Assembly: GCA_025352345.1 (NCBI GenBank)
Contig: JANXTP010000274.1
Coordinates: forward strand, 1 to 14,428
DNA: 14,428 nucleotides
Origin: Burkholderiales bacterium
Lineage (GTDB): Bacteria > Pseudomonadota > Gammaproteobacteria > Burkholderiales > Burkholderiaceae_C
Reading direction: 5' to 3'
The notes under the pieces are model-generated. The model was not told where the DNA came from. It did not search any database and worked only from the letters and a program-made list of their open reading frames with translations. A program made the position numbers and the translations under genes. Shown here in pieces: positions 6,538-13,439 of this stretch (position 1 is its first letter; every line of letters starts with the position of its first letter).

Positions 6538-6774
6538 ATGATCTACCGCATCAAACTGCCCCGCCTCGGCGAAACCATGGAAGAGGGCACCTTGACGACC
6601 TGGCACAAGCAGGTGGGTGACGCCGTGGCCAAGGGCGACCTGCTGTACTGCGTCGAGACCGACAAGACATCGATGGACATCGAGTCGGTCTGGGCCGGCC
6701 AGTTGCAAGAAATCTGCTGCCCTGCCGGCCAGACCATCCCGGTCGGCACGGTGCTGGCGGTGATCGCTGGCTGA
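6538..6774 (+). CDS. Stand-alone lipoyl-domain protein
   Basis: A 78-residue protein that is one complete lipoyl/biotinyl domain and nothing more. It starts with the E2-type strand IKLPRLGETMEEG and carries the lipoylation hairpin VETDKTSMDIES, with Lys43 as the site for lipoate. The C-terminal strands end at VLAVIAG. The sequence is of 2-oxo acid dehydrogenase E2 type, not the longer glycine cleavage H-protein type. E2 proteins normally continue into a linker, an E1/E3-binding domain and a catalytic acyltransferase domain; here a TGA follows directly and the next gene is unrelated, so this is a free carrier. It lies 15 bp after MetE-like gene 2. It likely takes the acyl or aldehyde unit from the E1 heterotetramer; the final acceptor is unknown. 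Confidence 0.9.
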   Translation: MIYRIKLPRLGETMEEGTLTTWHKQVGDAVAKGDLLYCVETDKTSMDIESVWAGQLQEICCPAGQTIPVGTVLAVIAG

Positions 6775-6818
6775 CGCCAGCGCATCGGCGCTCGCGAGTC
6801 ACACACGAACGTGCACGC

Positions 6819-7763
6819 ATGAGCGCTGCCTACACCGCCAGCGACAAACGCGTCGCACTCGATGCGCTGGCCGAGCACGTGGGCGATGGCGATCTTGTCG
6901 CGGTGGGTGGCGGTCTCTCGTCGCGCGAACCGATGGCGGTGCTGCGCGCGTTGATCCGCGCCGGTCGCAGCCGCCTGCAAGTCGTCGGCTCGGCCCATGG
7001 CATCGACATCGACCTGCTTTGCGGTGCTGGCGCGGTGGCGAAGTCGCTGGAAAGCTATGTGGGCTTCGAGCAAGACTTCGGCATGGCCCCCAACTACCGC
7101 CGCGCCTGCGAGTCGGGTGCGGCCGAGGTGGCCGACAGTTGCTGCTACACCGTGGTGCAGCAGTTGCGTGCCGCCGCTTATGGTGTTCCGTTCCTGCCGG
7201 TGCGCTCGGTGCGCGGCACCGGATTCGAAGCGCTGCACCCCGAATACCTGCCGATGACCTGCCCGTTCACCGGCGAGGAGTTGCTGCTGGTGCCCGCCCT
7301 GCAACCCGATGTCGCGATCATTCACGCGCAATACGGCGACGCCCACGGCAACCTGCGCATCGCCGGGCCGCCGGTCGCCGACACACTCTTTGCGCGTGCC
7401 TCGAAGAAGGTCATTGCCAGCGTCGAGCGCATCGTCTCGAACGATGAGTTGCAGTCGCTCGGCGGTGTCGACATTCCCTACTTCTACGTGGCGGCGATTG
7501 CCGAAGTGCCACTGGGCGCGCACCCGACCGCGTGCTACCCGATGTATGCCTACGACCGCGATCACACGGCTGCGTACTACGCCGCCGCGAGTGCCAGTGC
7601 AGAGGCGTTCCGCACCGACTACCTGGCCCGCTACGTCTTCGGCTGCACCGATCACGCCGAGTACCTGGCGCGCATTGGCGGCGAAGCCACGCGTGCGCGC
7701 CTCGCCTCCTGGAAAGACGGCGACGCTGCCTGGATGAAACTCTACGAAGGCGCTGCCTCGTGA
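6819..7763 (+). CDS. CoA-transferase family protein, subunit A (GctA/IpdA-like)
   Basis: A 314-residue family I CoA-transferase-fold subunit (COG1788 type). The N-terminal region has the glycine-rich loop GDLVAVGGGLSSREP near 24-38. Mid-chain features are AAYGVPFLPVRSVRG near 126-140 and the strand HAQYGDAHGN near 169-178, all characteristic of glutaconate CoA-transferase subunit A relatives. Family members either move CoA between acids or, in the IpdAB branch, hydrolytically open a CoA-thioester-bearing ring. It is separated from the lipoyl gene by 44 bp and overlaps subunit B by 4 bp (GTGA), so the two should be made as a heteromeric pair. No clear ribosome site precedes the ATG at 6819. 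The substrate is unknown; in this operon it would act on an acid or CoA ester after the E1/lipoyl step. Confidence 0.82.
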   Translation: MSAAYTASDKRVALDALAEHVGDGDLVAVGGGLSSREPMAVLRALIRAGRSRLQVVGSAHGIDIDLLCGAGAVAKSLESYVGFEQDFGMAPNYRRACESGAAEVADSCCYTVVQQLRAAAYGVPFLPVRSVRGTGFEALHPEYLPMTCPFTGEELLLVPALQPDVAIIHAQYGDAHGNLRIAGPPVADTLFARASKKVIASVERIVSNDELQSLGGVDIPYFYVAAIAEVPLGAHPTACYPMYAYDRDHTAAYYAAASASAEAFRTDYLARYVFGCTDHAEYLARIGGEATRARLASWKDGDAAWMKLYEGAAS

Positions 7764-8611
7764 CGGCCGCCACCTGCAGCCTCGGCGAGGCGATGATCTA
7801 CCAGCTCGCGCGCACCGTCAAAAACGGCGACCTCGCTTTCCACGGCTTCGGCTCGCCGCTGGTGCAACTGGCCTTGCACCTGGCCAAGCGCACCCACGCG
7901 CCCGATCTGGTGCTGGTGGCCGGGGCCACCTACGGCGTCAACCCCAGCCCGCCGTTTCTCACGCCCACCTCGAACGACTGGGTGCTCGACCGCGGCGCTG
8001 AATGCGCGCTCGACATCGAAACACTGTTCGACCTGGCTGCCTCCGGGCGCATGGACCGGATGTTCCTCTCCGGCCTGCAGATCGACCGCCACGGCAATGC
8101 CAACGTCACCCGCCTGGGCAGCGGCGAGCGCCCCTCGGTGAAGCTGCCCGGTGGGGGCGGCGGCTGCAACCTGTCGTGCGATGTCGGTCATTTCACGCTC
8201 TGGACGGCGGCGCACCGCAGCCCACCGGGGAAAAACGGCAAGCGCATGTTGCGGCTGGTCGAGGCCTGCGATTTCGTCACCAACCTCGGCCACCATGCAC
8301 CCGATGGCCGCAGCCGACGCGCCCTCGGCCACCGGGGCGGCGGGCCCGACGCGCTGATCACCGAACTCGGCGTGTTCGACTTCGATGTGGAAGGCCACCT
8401 GCGGCTGCAAGCGGTTTATCCCGATGTCGAGGTTGCCGACGTCGCCGAGAACACCGGCTTTGCCCTGCGTGTGGCCGACGAGTTGCAAGTTGCCACACTC
8501 CCCGATGCCGAAGCGGTGGCGCTGATCCGCCGACTCGACCCGCTGGGTATCCACCGCAAAGAATTGCGCCCGGCCGACCACGAACGCCGCTTTGCGCTCG
8601 GCGGCGGTTGA
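7760..8611 (+). CDS. CoA-transferase family protein, subunit B (GctB/IpdB-like)
   Basis: A 283-residue partner of the preceding subunit, starting at a GTG that overlaps its stop. An upstream reading of the same frame into gene A has no homology character and was discarded. Landmarks are the substrate-pocket region around 50-80, FLSGLQIDRHGNANVTRLG at 102-120 (typical of GctB relatives, AQIDxxGNxN) and LPGGGGGCNLSC at 129-140. In true CoA-transferases of this family a glutamate in a YESG-like segment forms the covalent CoA thioester. The matching stretch here reads LVAGATYGVNP (about 52-62) with no Glu. By eye this favours an IpdAB-like C-C hydrolase or another non-transferase role, but an alignment is needed to be sure. 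It is followed by a 14 bp gap to the next gene. Confidence 0.8.
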   Translation: MTAATCSLGEAMIYQLARTVKNGDLAFHGFGSPLVQLALHLAKRTHAPDLVLVAGATYGVNPSPPFLTPTSNDWVLDRGAECALDIETLFDLAASGRMDRMFLSGLQIDRHGNANVTRLGSGERPSVKLPGGGGGCNLSCDVGHFTLWTAAHRSPPGKNGKRMLRLVEACDFVTNLGHHAPDGRSRRALGHRGGGPDALITELGVFDFDVEGHLRLQAVYPDVEVADVAENTGFALRVADELQVATLPDAEAVALIRRLDPLGIHRKELRPADHERRFALGGG

Positions 8612-8625
8612 CCACGAAAGCCCAG

Positions 8626-9543
8626 ATGACCGCACCCGCCCCTCTCGCCTTTCGTGACCAGCGCAACGTGGTGCCGCTGCCTTATCGCCAAGTCAGCGTG
8701 CAGCCCTACGCGGGTGCCATGACGGAAGCGGCGATCACGGCGCACCTGATGGGCCGTGAAGCCTACCGGCGCACCAATTTCATCGTCTTGCACCGGGGCC
8801 AAGTCGAGGCGAGCGAACTCGCAGTGGTTGCCATCCAGCGCGCTGCCGAAGAGCCGCTGTTTTCGCCGATCACGGCGGTCGAGGTGCTGGCGCTGCCCGA
8901 CACCTGCGTGTATGCCCACGACGCCGAAACCGACTGCGCCAATCGCTCGGCCCTCGCCGCGCTGGCGCATGCCAAGGGCGTCGGGGTTGATCGCACCCTG
9001 GTGGTCGGCGGCCTCTACGACCACGTGAATTTCATCCACCACCCCGACCCGCTGGTGCTGCGCATCGTGGAAGTCGCGCCGCCCGAGCCGCCCAAGCTTT
9101 TTGATCTGGTGCGCCAGGTGCTGCGCTATGCCGATCTGCCGGCCATTCGTGTGGAACTCGAGCGCATCGAGATCGCCGATCTGGCGCGCCAGCACCCGTC
9201 GCCCGAGTACCTGGTGCCTTGCCGCTCGGGCGGGCTCGACCAATTGGGCGGGCATGTGAGCTTTCTCGACGAGCGGCCGGCCGAGCGGCGCGACTGGGTG
9301 CTGGTGGGCTGCGAGCGCAGCCTGCAGTTCCACCGCCACTACTACGGCGACGAGCCGCCGCGGGTCGAAATGTGCCCGCGGCGCATTGCCGGGGCGCGCA
9401 GCGAGCCGACGATGCTCAAGTGCTGCCTGCTCGAATTCGACATCGAGCGTGACGGCCAGGTCATGACCGTGCCCTGGGGCACCGACCTGGCGATGGTCGA
9501 GCGCGCCTTGCAGCAACTCGTCGGCGGGGCTGCCCATGCTTGA
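8626..9543 (+). CDS. Conserved-looking Cys/His-rich protein of unknown function
   Basis: A 305-residue protein I do not recognise. It is soluble by eye, with no signal peptide or membrane helix. It has seven cysteines (94, 104, 199, 229, 250, 266, 267) and a His-rich segment DHVNFIHHPDP at 132-142 followed by the proline motif EVAPPEPPKL at 149-158. The C-terminal part (199-251) has a regular Cys/His pattern: VPCRSGG, WVLVGCERS, FHRHYYG and VEMCPRR. It looks like a metal site, zinc or possibly Fe-S. The ATG at 8626 is the first after the previous stop; the gene overlaps the phosphosulfolactate synthase gene by 8 bp, so the two are coupled. The position between the catabolic half and the CoM biosynthesis half of the operon leaves its role open: CoM synthesis, a CoM-dependent step, or assembly. 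Confidence 0.75.
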   Translation: MTAPAPLAFRDQRNVVPLPYRQVSVQPYAGAMTEAAITAHLMGREAYRRTNFIVLHRGQVEASELAVVAIQRAAEEPLFSPITAVEVLALPDTCVYAHDAETDCANRSALAALAHAKGVGVDRTLVVGGLYDHVNFIHHPDPLVLRIVEVAPPEPPKLFDLVRQVLRYADLPAIRVELERIEIADLARQHPSPEYLVPCRSGGLDQLGGHVSFLDERPAERRDWVLVGCERSLQFHRHYYGDEPPRVEMCPRRIAGARSEPTMLKCCLLEFDIERDGQVMTVPWGTDLAMVERALQQLVGGAAHA

Positions 9544-10543
9544 CAGCCACTGGCGCGATGTCGCCGTGATCGCCGAGATGCGCGCCGAGCGCACCGCGCA
9601 GCCGCGCTCGACCGGCATGACGATGATCATCGACACCGGCCTGGGCGTGGCCGCCACCGCTGACATCCTGGAAGTTGCGGGCGACTACATCGATCTGTGG
9701 AAGCTCAGCTTCGGCACCTCGGTGTTCGTGCGTCCGGCGGTGCTGGAGCGCAAGCTCGAACTCATCAACGCGCGCAAGATCCTCACCTGCCCCGGCGGCA
9801 CCTTGTTCGAGGCTGCGATCCTGCAGCAGCACTGCCGGGTCTACAACACGCGCGCGGTCGAGGTTGGTTTCACGGCGGTGGAGATTTCCGACGGCACGAT
9901 CGAGCTGCCCGCGTTTCGGCGCGAACGCGTCATCGATTGCGCGCACAACGCCGGGCTGGTCGTCATCACCGAAGTCGGCAAGAAAGACCCGAACGCGCAG
10001 CCGCCGATCGAGCAGCTTGCCCAGCAGGCGCTGCGCGACCTGGAATGCGGCGCGCGCTGGGTCATCGTCGAGGGGCGCGAAACGGGCGTGGGCGTCGGCG
10101 TCTACAACGCGCAAGGCGCGCTCGATGTCGAAGGGCTCGATACCTTCGCGCGCATCCTCGGTGACAAGGTTGACCGACTGATCTGGGAAGCGCCGCAAAA
10201 GCACCAACAAACCGCGCTCATCGAGCGCTTCGGCATCAATGTCGGCTTGGGCAACGTGGCCCCCGAGCACGTGCTGGCGCTGGAATCGCTGCGCCTGGGC
10301 CTGCGCTTTGAAACCTTGAAGCCGATCGCCGACAAGCTGTTCAGCAACGGCCTGTGGGCGCCGGAGCAGATCGAGGGCGACGGGGCGGGCGGCGAAGCCG
10401 ACGGGCAGGGTGGCGGGTCGCTCAGCGTCTCGCGTACGCCCATATTTCTCACGCCTGTGACAGCGGCGGTCTCACCCGCGGCTGCATCCGAGGTGTCATC
10501 CGGCACGCCATCGGCCACCTCCTCCGGGAGCGGGCGCGGGTGA
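9536..10543 (+). CDS. comA: Phosphosulfolactate synthase (ComA/XcbB1-like)
   Basis: A 335-residue enzyme of the ComA family, which adds sulfite to phosphoenolpyruvate to give (2R)-phospho-3-sulfolactate, the first step of coenzyme M synthesis in methanogens and in bacteria such as Xanthobacter. Family motifs are IDTGLG at 32-37, YIDLWKLSFGTS at 51-62, CPGGTLFE at 85-92, GFTAVEISDGTIELP at 111-125, ITEVGKKDP at 144-152, VEGRETGVGVGVY at 178-190 and LIWEAPQKHQQ at 215-225. FGINVGLGNVAP at 232-243 and LESLRLGLRFET at 249-260 close the core. Usual ComA proteins end about there; the last 55 residues (281-335) are Gly/Ser/Ala/Thr-rich and look like added sequence. It overlaps the gene before by 8 bp and the gene after by 4 bp. 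This is unrelated to the competence gene also called comA. Confidence 0.9.
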   Translation: MLDSHWRDVAVIAEMRAERTAQPRSTGMTMIIDTGLGVAATADILEVAGDYIDLWKLSFGTSVFVRPAVLERKLELINARKILTCPGGTLFEAAILQQHCRVYNTRAVEVGFTAVEISDGTIELPAFRRERVIDCAHNAGLVVITEVGKKDPNAQPPIEQLAQQALRDLECGARWVIVEGRETGVGVGVYNAQGALDVEGLDTFARILGDKVDRLIWEAPQKHQQTALIERFGINVGLGNVAPEHVLALESLRLGLRFETLKPIADKLFSNGLWAPEQIEGDGAGGEADGQGGGSLSVSRTPIFLTPVTAAVSPAAASEVSSGTPSATSSGSGRG

Positions 10544-12075
10544 GTGCCAGCGGTGTGGAAGCGTCTGCCGCAGGCGGCGACGGCGACAGCGCTCTGGAAG
10601 TCGGCGGGCGCCTGGCGAGCAGCCCCGCCGCCGAACTGGTGGCCCAGGCTTTCGCCGAAGAACTGCGTCACCAGGCGGTGCTCACCGAGGCCATCGGTTT
10701 CGTCGATCTGGCTTACGTGCTGGCCCTCATCGAAGCCGGCACCGTGCCGCGCGATGCGGGGCGCGCCCTGCTCGCCGCACTGATCGATCTGCACGACCAC
10801 CCACAGGCGCTGACCCTCGCCCCGGCCCACGGCGACCTCTACACCAACCGCGAAGCCTGGCTCGCCGCCCGTACCCCTGCCACCGACTGGCTGGGCACCG
10901 GCCGCGCCCGGCGCGAGGCGACCACCACCGCGTTCCACCTCGTCGTCTGCGCCCGCGTGGCTGCCCTCGCGCAGTCGCTGGCGGCCCTCGGCAATGAATT
11001 GATCGCGCAGGCCGAGGCCCATCGCGATGCCCTGGTGGCCGACTACACCTATTTGCAAGCCGGGCAGCCGACCACCTTCGGCCACTACCTGCTGGGTTTT
11101 GTCGGCCCGCTGCTGCGCGACCTGGAGCGCGCGCGCGAGTTTCACCAGCGCTTCGACCGCTGCCCGGCCGGCTGCGGCAGCACCAACGGCTCGCGCCTTG
11201 CGCCCGACCGCGTGCGATTGGCTGCGTTGCTCGGCTTTGGCGGCGTGGTTGAACACGCGCGCGACGCGATGTGGCAGGCCGATGGCCCGATCGAAGGCAT
11301 GGCGGGGGTGGTGGCCGCACTCGTCAACCTCGACCGGCTGGCCGAAGACCTGATGGTGTTCAACACCGTTGAATTCGGCGTGGTTGAACTGGGCGATGGG
11401 CAAGCCCGGGCGAGCAAGATCATGCCGCAGAAAAAGAACCCGTTTGCCCTCGCCTATGTGCGCTCCGCAGCCAACCAGGCCATCGGCCTGCAAGCCGCGC
11501 TGGCCGCCTCGGGCCGCACGCCCACCGGACAAATGGACAACCGCCTGCTCGCTTATGGTGAACTGCCGCGCGCGCTCCACCTCGCTGCGGGCGCTGCCGA
11601 ATTGATGCGCGTGACCCTGGCGGGTCTCACGCTGTCGCACGCCGCCGCCGCGCGCACCTTGGAGCGCAGCTTCGTGCTCGCCACCGATCTGGCCGAGACG
11701 CTGGTGCAGGAAGCGGGGCTGGAGCACCGCGCGGCGCACCGCGTCGTCGGCCGGCTGTCGCGCAGCTTGCATGAAGCGAATCGTGAGGCCGCGTCGCTGA
11801 CACCGGCCGATGTGGCAAGCGCTGCCGCTGCGGTGCTCGGGCGGCTCCTCACCGTCGATGCCGCCACACTCGCTCGGGCCCTTGATGCGCGCGCCGCCAT
11901 TGCCGCGCGGCAAGGGGCGGGCGGTGCGGCCGAGGCGCCGATGAGCGCGATGCTCGCGTCGTTCCGCAGCCAGCTTGCGGCGTCGGCCACATGGTTCGAA
12001 GGTGCCACCGCGCGGGCCGACAGCGCACGCCAGCAGTTGCTCGCGATGGCCCGCCTAGTTGCCGGAGAGCGGTGA
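10540..12075 (+). CDS. Aspartase/fumarase superfamily lyase, argininosuccinate-lyase-like (XcbC1-like phosphosulfolactate phosphate-lyase)
   Basis: A 511-residue member of the aspartase/fumarase superfamily closest in pattern to argininosuccinate lyase. The signature loop SKIMPQKKNP keeps the catalytic-type Ser292 and Lys298 but has Ala-Ser-Lys where the family has Gly-Ser-Ser. The TGRSRND region reads TGRARRE (120-126) and the THLQ histidine is Tyr171 (TYLQAGQP). These changes argue against real argininosuccinate lyase, and no other arginine gene is near. In Xanthobacter the equivalent gene directly after the ComA homologue, XcbC1, eliminates phosphate from phosphosulfolactate to form sulfoacrylate. 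The GTG at 10540 overlaps the comA stop as GTGA, with CGGGAG at 10525-10530 upstream; the longer in-frame extension to 10354 lies within comA. Function is assigned by family and gene order. Confidence 0.82.
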   Translation: MSASGVEASAAGGDGDSALEVGGRLASSPAAELVAQAFAEELRHQAVLTEAIGFVDLAYVLALIEAGTVPRDAGRALLAALIDLHDHPQALTLAPAHGDLYTNREAWLAARTPATDWLGTGRARREATTTAFHLVVCARVAALAQSLAALGNELIAQAEAHRDALVADYTYLQAGQPTTFGHYLLGFVGPLLRDLERAREFHQRFDRCPAGCGSTNGSRLAPDRVRLAALLGFGGVVEHARDAMWQADGPIEGMAGVVAALVNLDRLAEDLMVFNTVEFGVVELGDGQARASKIMPQKKNPFALAYVRSAANQAIGLQAALAASGRTPTGQMDNRLLAYGELPRALHLAAGAAELMRVTLAGLTLSHAAAARTLERSFVLATDLAETLVQEAGLEHRAAHRVVGRLSRSLHEANREAASLTPADVASAAAAVLGRLLTVDAATLARALDARAAIAARQGAGGAAEAPMSAMLASFRSQLAASATWFEGATARADSARQQLLAMARLVAGER

Positions 12076-13439
12076 TGTCGGCGGCCACGATGATCGACTC
12101 GGTGGTCTTTGGCAGCCTGTGGAGCCAGCGCGGCATCAAGGCGCTGTTCGACGAAATCCCGCGCACGCAGGCCTGGCTGGAGATCATCGCGGTGCTCGCC
12201 GAAGTGCAAGCCGAACACGGCCTCGTTCCCGCGTCGGCTGCCAGCGCGATCGCTGCCTGCTGCCGCACGGTGGAGGTCGATGCCGCGTTTTTCGCCGAGG
12301 TGGGCCGGGGCCGCGAGGAAAGCGGGCATTCGATGCAGGGCCTGATCCGCGCGATCCAGGCGCGGCTCGCCGCAGCCGATGCGCAGTGGGTCTACGCCAA
12401 CGCCACCGTGCAAGACGTGACCGACACCTGGCTGATGCTCGCACTCCGCGAGGCACGGGCCCTGTTGCAAAACGACTTGTTGCAAGCCGACCACGCCTTG
12501 GCGACCCTGGCACGACGCCATCGCGACACGGTGATGGCCGGGCGCACGCACGGCCAGCAGGGCTTGCCGATCACTTTCGGATTCAAGGTGGCGGTGTGGC
12601 TGGCCGAAGTGCGCCGCCATCGCCAGCGGCTCATCGAGATCGCGCCGCGCATGGATGTGGCGCAGCTCTGCGGCGGCGTCGGCAGCGTGTCGTCGCTCGG
12701 GCCTCGCGGCCTCGATGTGCAGCTCCGCTTTGCCGAGCGCCTGGGCCTGCGTGCCCCAGACATTTCGTGGACGACCAGCCGCGATGTGCTCGCCGAATGG
12801 TGTGCGCTGCTCACCCTGATCACCGGCACCGCCGACCGCATCGGCCACGAGGTGGTGAATTTGCAGCGCAGCGAGATTGGCGAAGTGCGCGAGGGCTTCG
12901 TTGCGGGCACTGTGGGCAGCATCACGATGCCGCACAAGCGCAACCCGGAGATTGGCGAACACCTGGGCACGCTGGCGCGGCTGACGCGGCACCTGAGCGC
13001 TGCGGTGCAGGAAGGTCTGGTGCACGACCACGAGCGCGACGGCCGCGCCTGGAAGACCGAATGGCATGCGATCCCCGAGGCCACGATGCTGGCGGGCCGG
13101 GCGGTCGAGTTGCTGGGCGATATGGTGTGCGCGCTCGAAGTCGACGCCGCACGCATGCGCGCGAATCTAGAGGCCAGCGGCGGCGCGGTGCTCTCCGAGG
13201 CGGTGATGCTGGCGTTGGCGCCGCATATCGGCCGCGACGCGGCGCACCGCTTGCTGTACGACTTGGCGATTGCGGCACGCGACCAAGGCCGCAGCCTGAT
13301 CGACGCGGTGCGCGCCGACCCGACGATTGCGGCCACCCTGAACACGCACGCGCTGGAGCCGCTGCTCGACCTGGCACGCCAGACCGGCCACTGCGCTGCC
13401 ATGATCGATCAGGTGCTGGCAGGAGACACCTTGCCGTGA
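12075..13439 (+). CDS. Aspartase/fumarase superfamily protein, adenylosuccinate-lyase/carboxymuconate-cycloisomerase-like (XcbD1-like)
   Basis: A 454-residue second aspartase/fumarase superfamily enzyme, of the adenylosuccinate lyase/3-carboxymuconate cycloisomerase branch. Conserved blocks are TVQDVTDT at 111-118, GRTHGQQGLPITFG at 156-169 with His159, and the signature GSITMPHKRNPEIGE at 281-295 with Ser282 and Lys288. HDHERDGRAWKTEW, typical of the branch, follows. All core catalytic positions look intact. No purine or protocatechuate genes are nearby. In the bacterial CoM pathway the corresponding gene xcbD1 follows xcbC1, and its product was reported, as I recall, to carry out the decarboxylation step after sulfoacrylate. 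The start ATG shares a base with the preceding stop (TGATG), so translation is coupled. The assignment to CoM synthesis rests on neighbourhood. Confidence 0.82.
   Translation: MSAATMIDSVVFGSLWSQRGIKALFDEIPRTQAWLEIIAVLAEVQAEHGLVPASAASAIAACCRTVEVDAAFFAEVGRGREESGHSMQGLIRAIQARLAAADAQWVYANATVQDVTDTWLMLALREARALLQNDLLQADHALATLARRHRDTVMAGRTHGQQGLPITFGFKVAVWLAEVRRHRQRLIEIAPRMDVAQLCGGVGSVSSLGPRGLDVQLRFAERLGLRAPDISWTTSRDVLAEWCALLTLITGTADRIGHEVVNLQRSEIGEVREGFVAGTVGSITMPHKRNPEIGEHLGTLARLTRHLSAAVQEGLVHDHERDGRAWKTEWHAIPEATMLAGRAVELLGDMVCALEVDAARMRANLEASGGAVLSEAVMLALAPHIGRDAAHRLLYDLAIAARDQGRSLIDAVRADPTIAATLNTHALEPLLDLARQTGHCAAMIDQVLAGDTLP
13421..13426 (+). promoter_or_regulatory. Ribosome binding site of the terminal PLP enzyme gene
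   Basis: AGGAGA inside the end of the XcbD1-like gene, 9 nt before the GTG at 13436. It supports that GTG as the start although the reading frame has no stop within the window. Confidence 0.7.

Noticed and set aside
5572..6708. Open frame of 378 codons on the - strand
   Set aside because: Opposite MetE-like gene 2 and the lipoyl gene, both of which have intact active-site motifs; no ribosome site or motif of its own.
8002..8625. Possible 208-codon N-terminal extension of the unknown Cys/His-rich protein
   Set aside because: This part overlaps the CoA-transferase B subunit in another frame and reads as Arg/Pro-rich shadow sequence; the ATG at 8626, just after the upstream stop, is the natural start.
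10102..11913. Open frame of 603 codons on the - strand
   Set aside because: It lies entirely opposite the comA and lyase genes, which carry clear family motifs. The translation is Arg/Gly/Ala-rich with no motif; it is an antisense shadow of GC-rich coding DNA.
11553..13067. Open frame of 504 codons on the - strand
   Set aside because: Antisense to the two aspartase/fumarase superfamily genes and without recognisable domains; a GC-bias artefact.
10540..13439. Arginine or purine biosynthesis genes (argH, purB)
   Set aside because: Family resemblance is real, but motif changes in the first protein, lack of other arginine or purine genes and the flanking comA and PLP genes fit CoM synthesis better.
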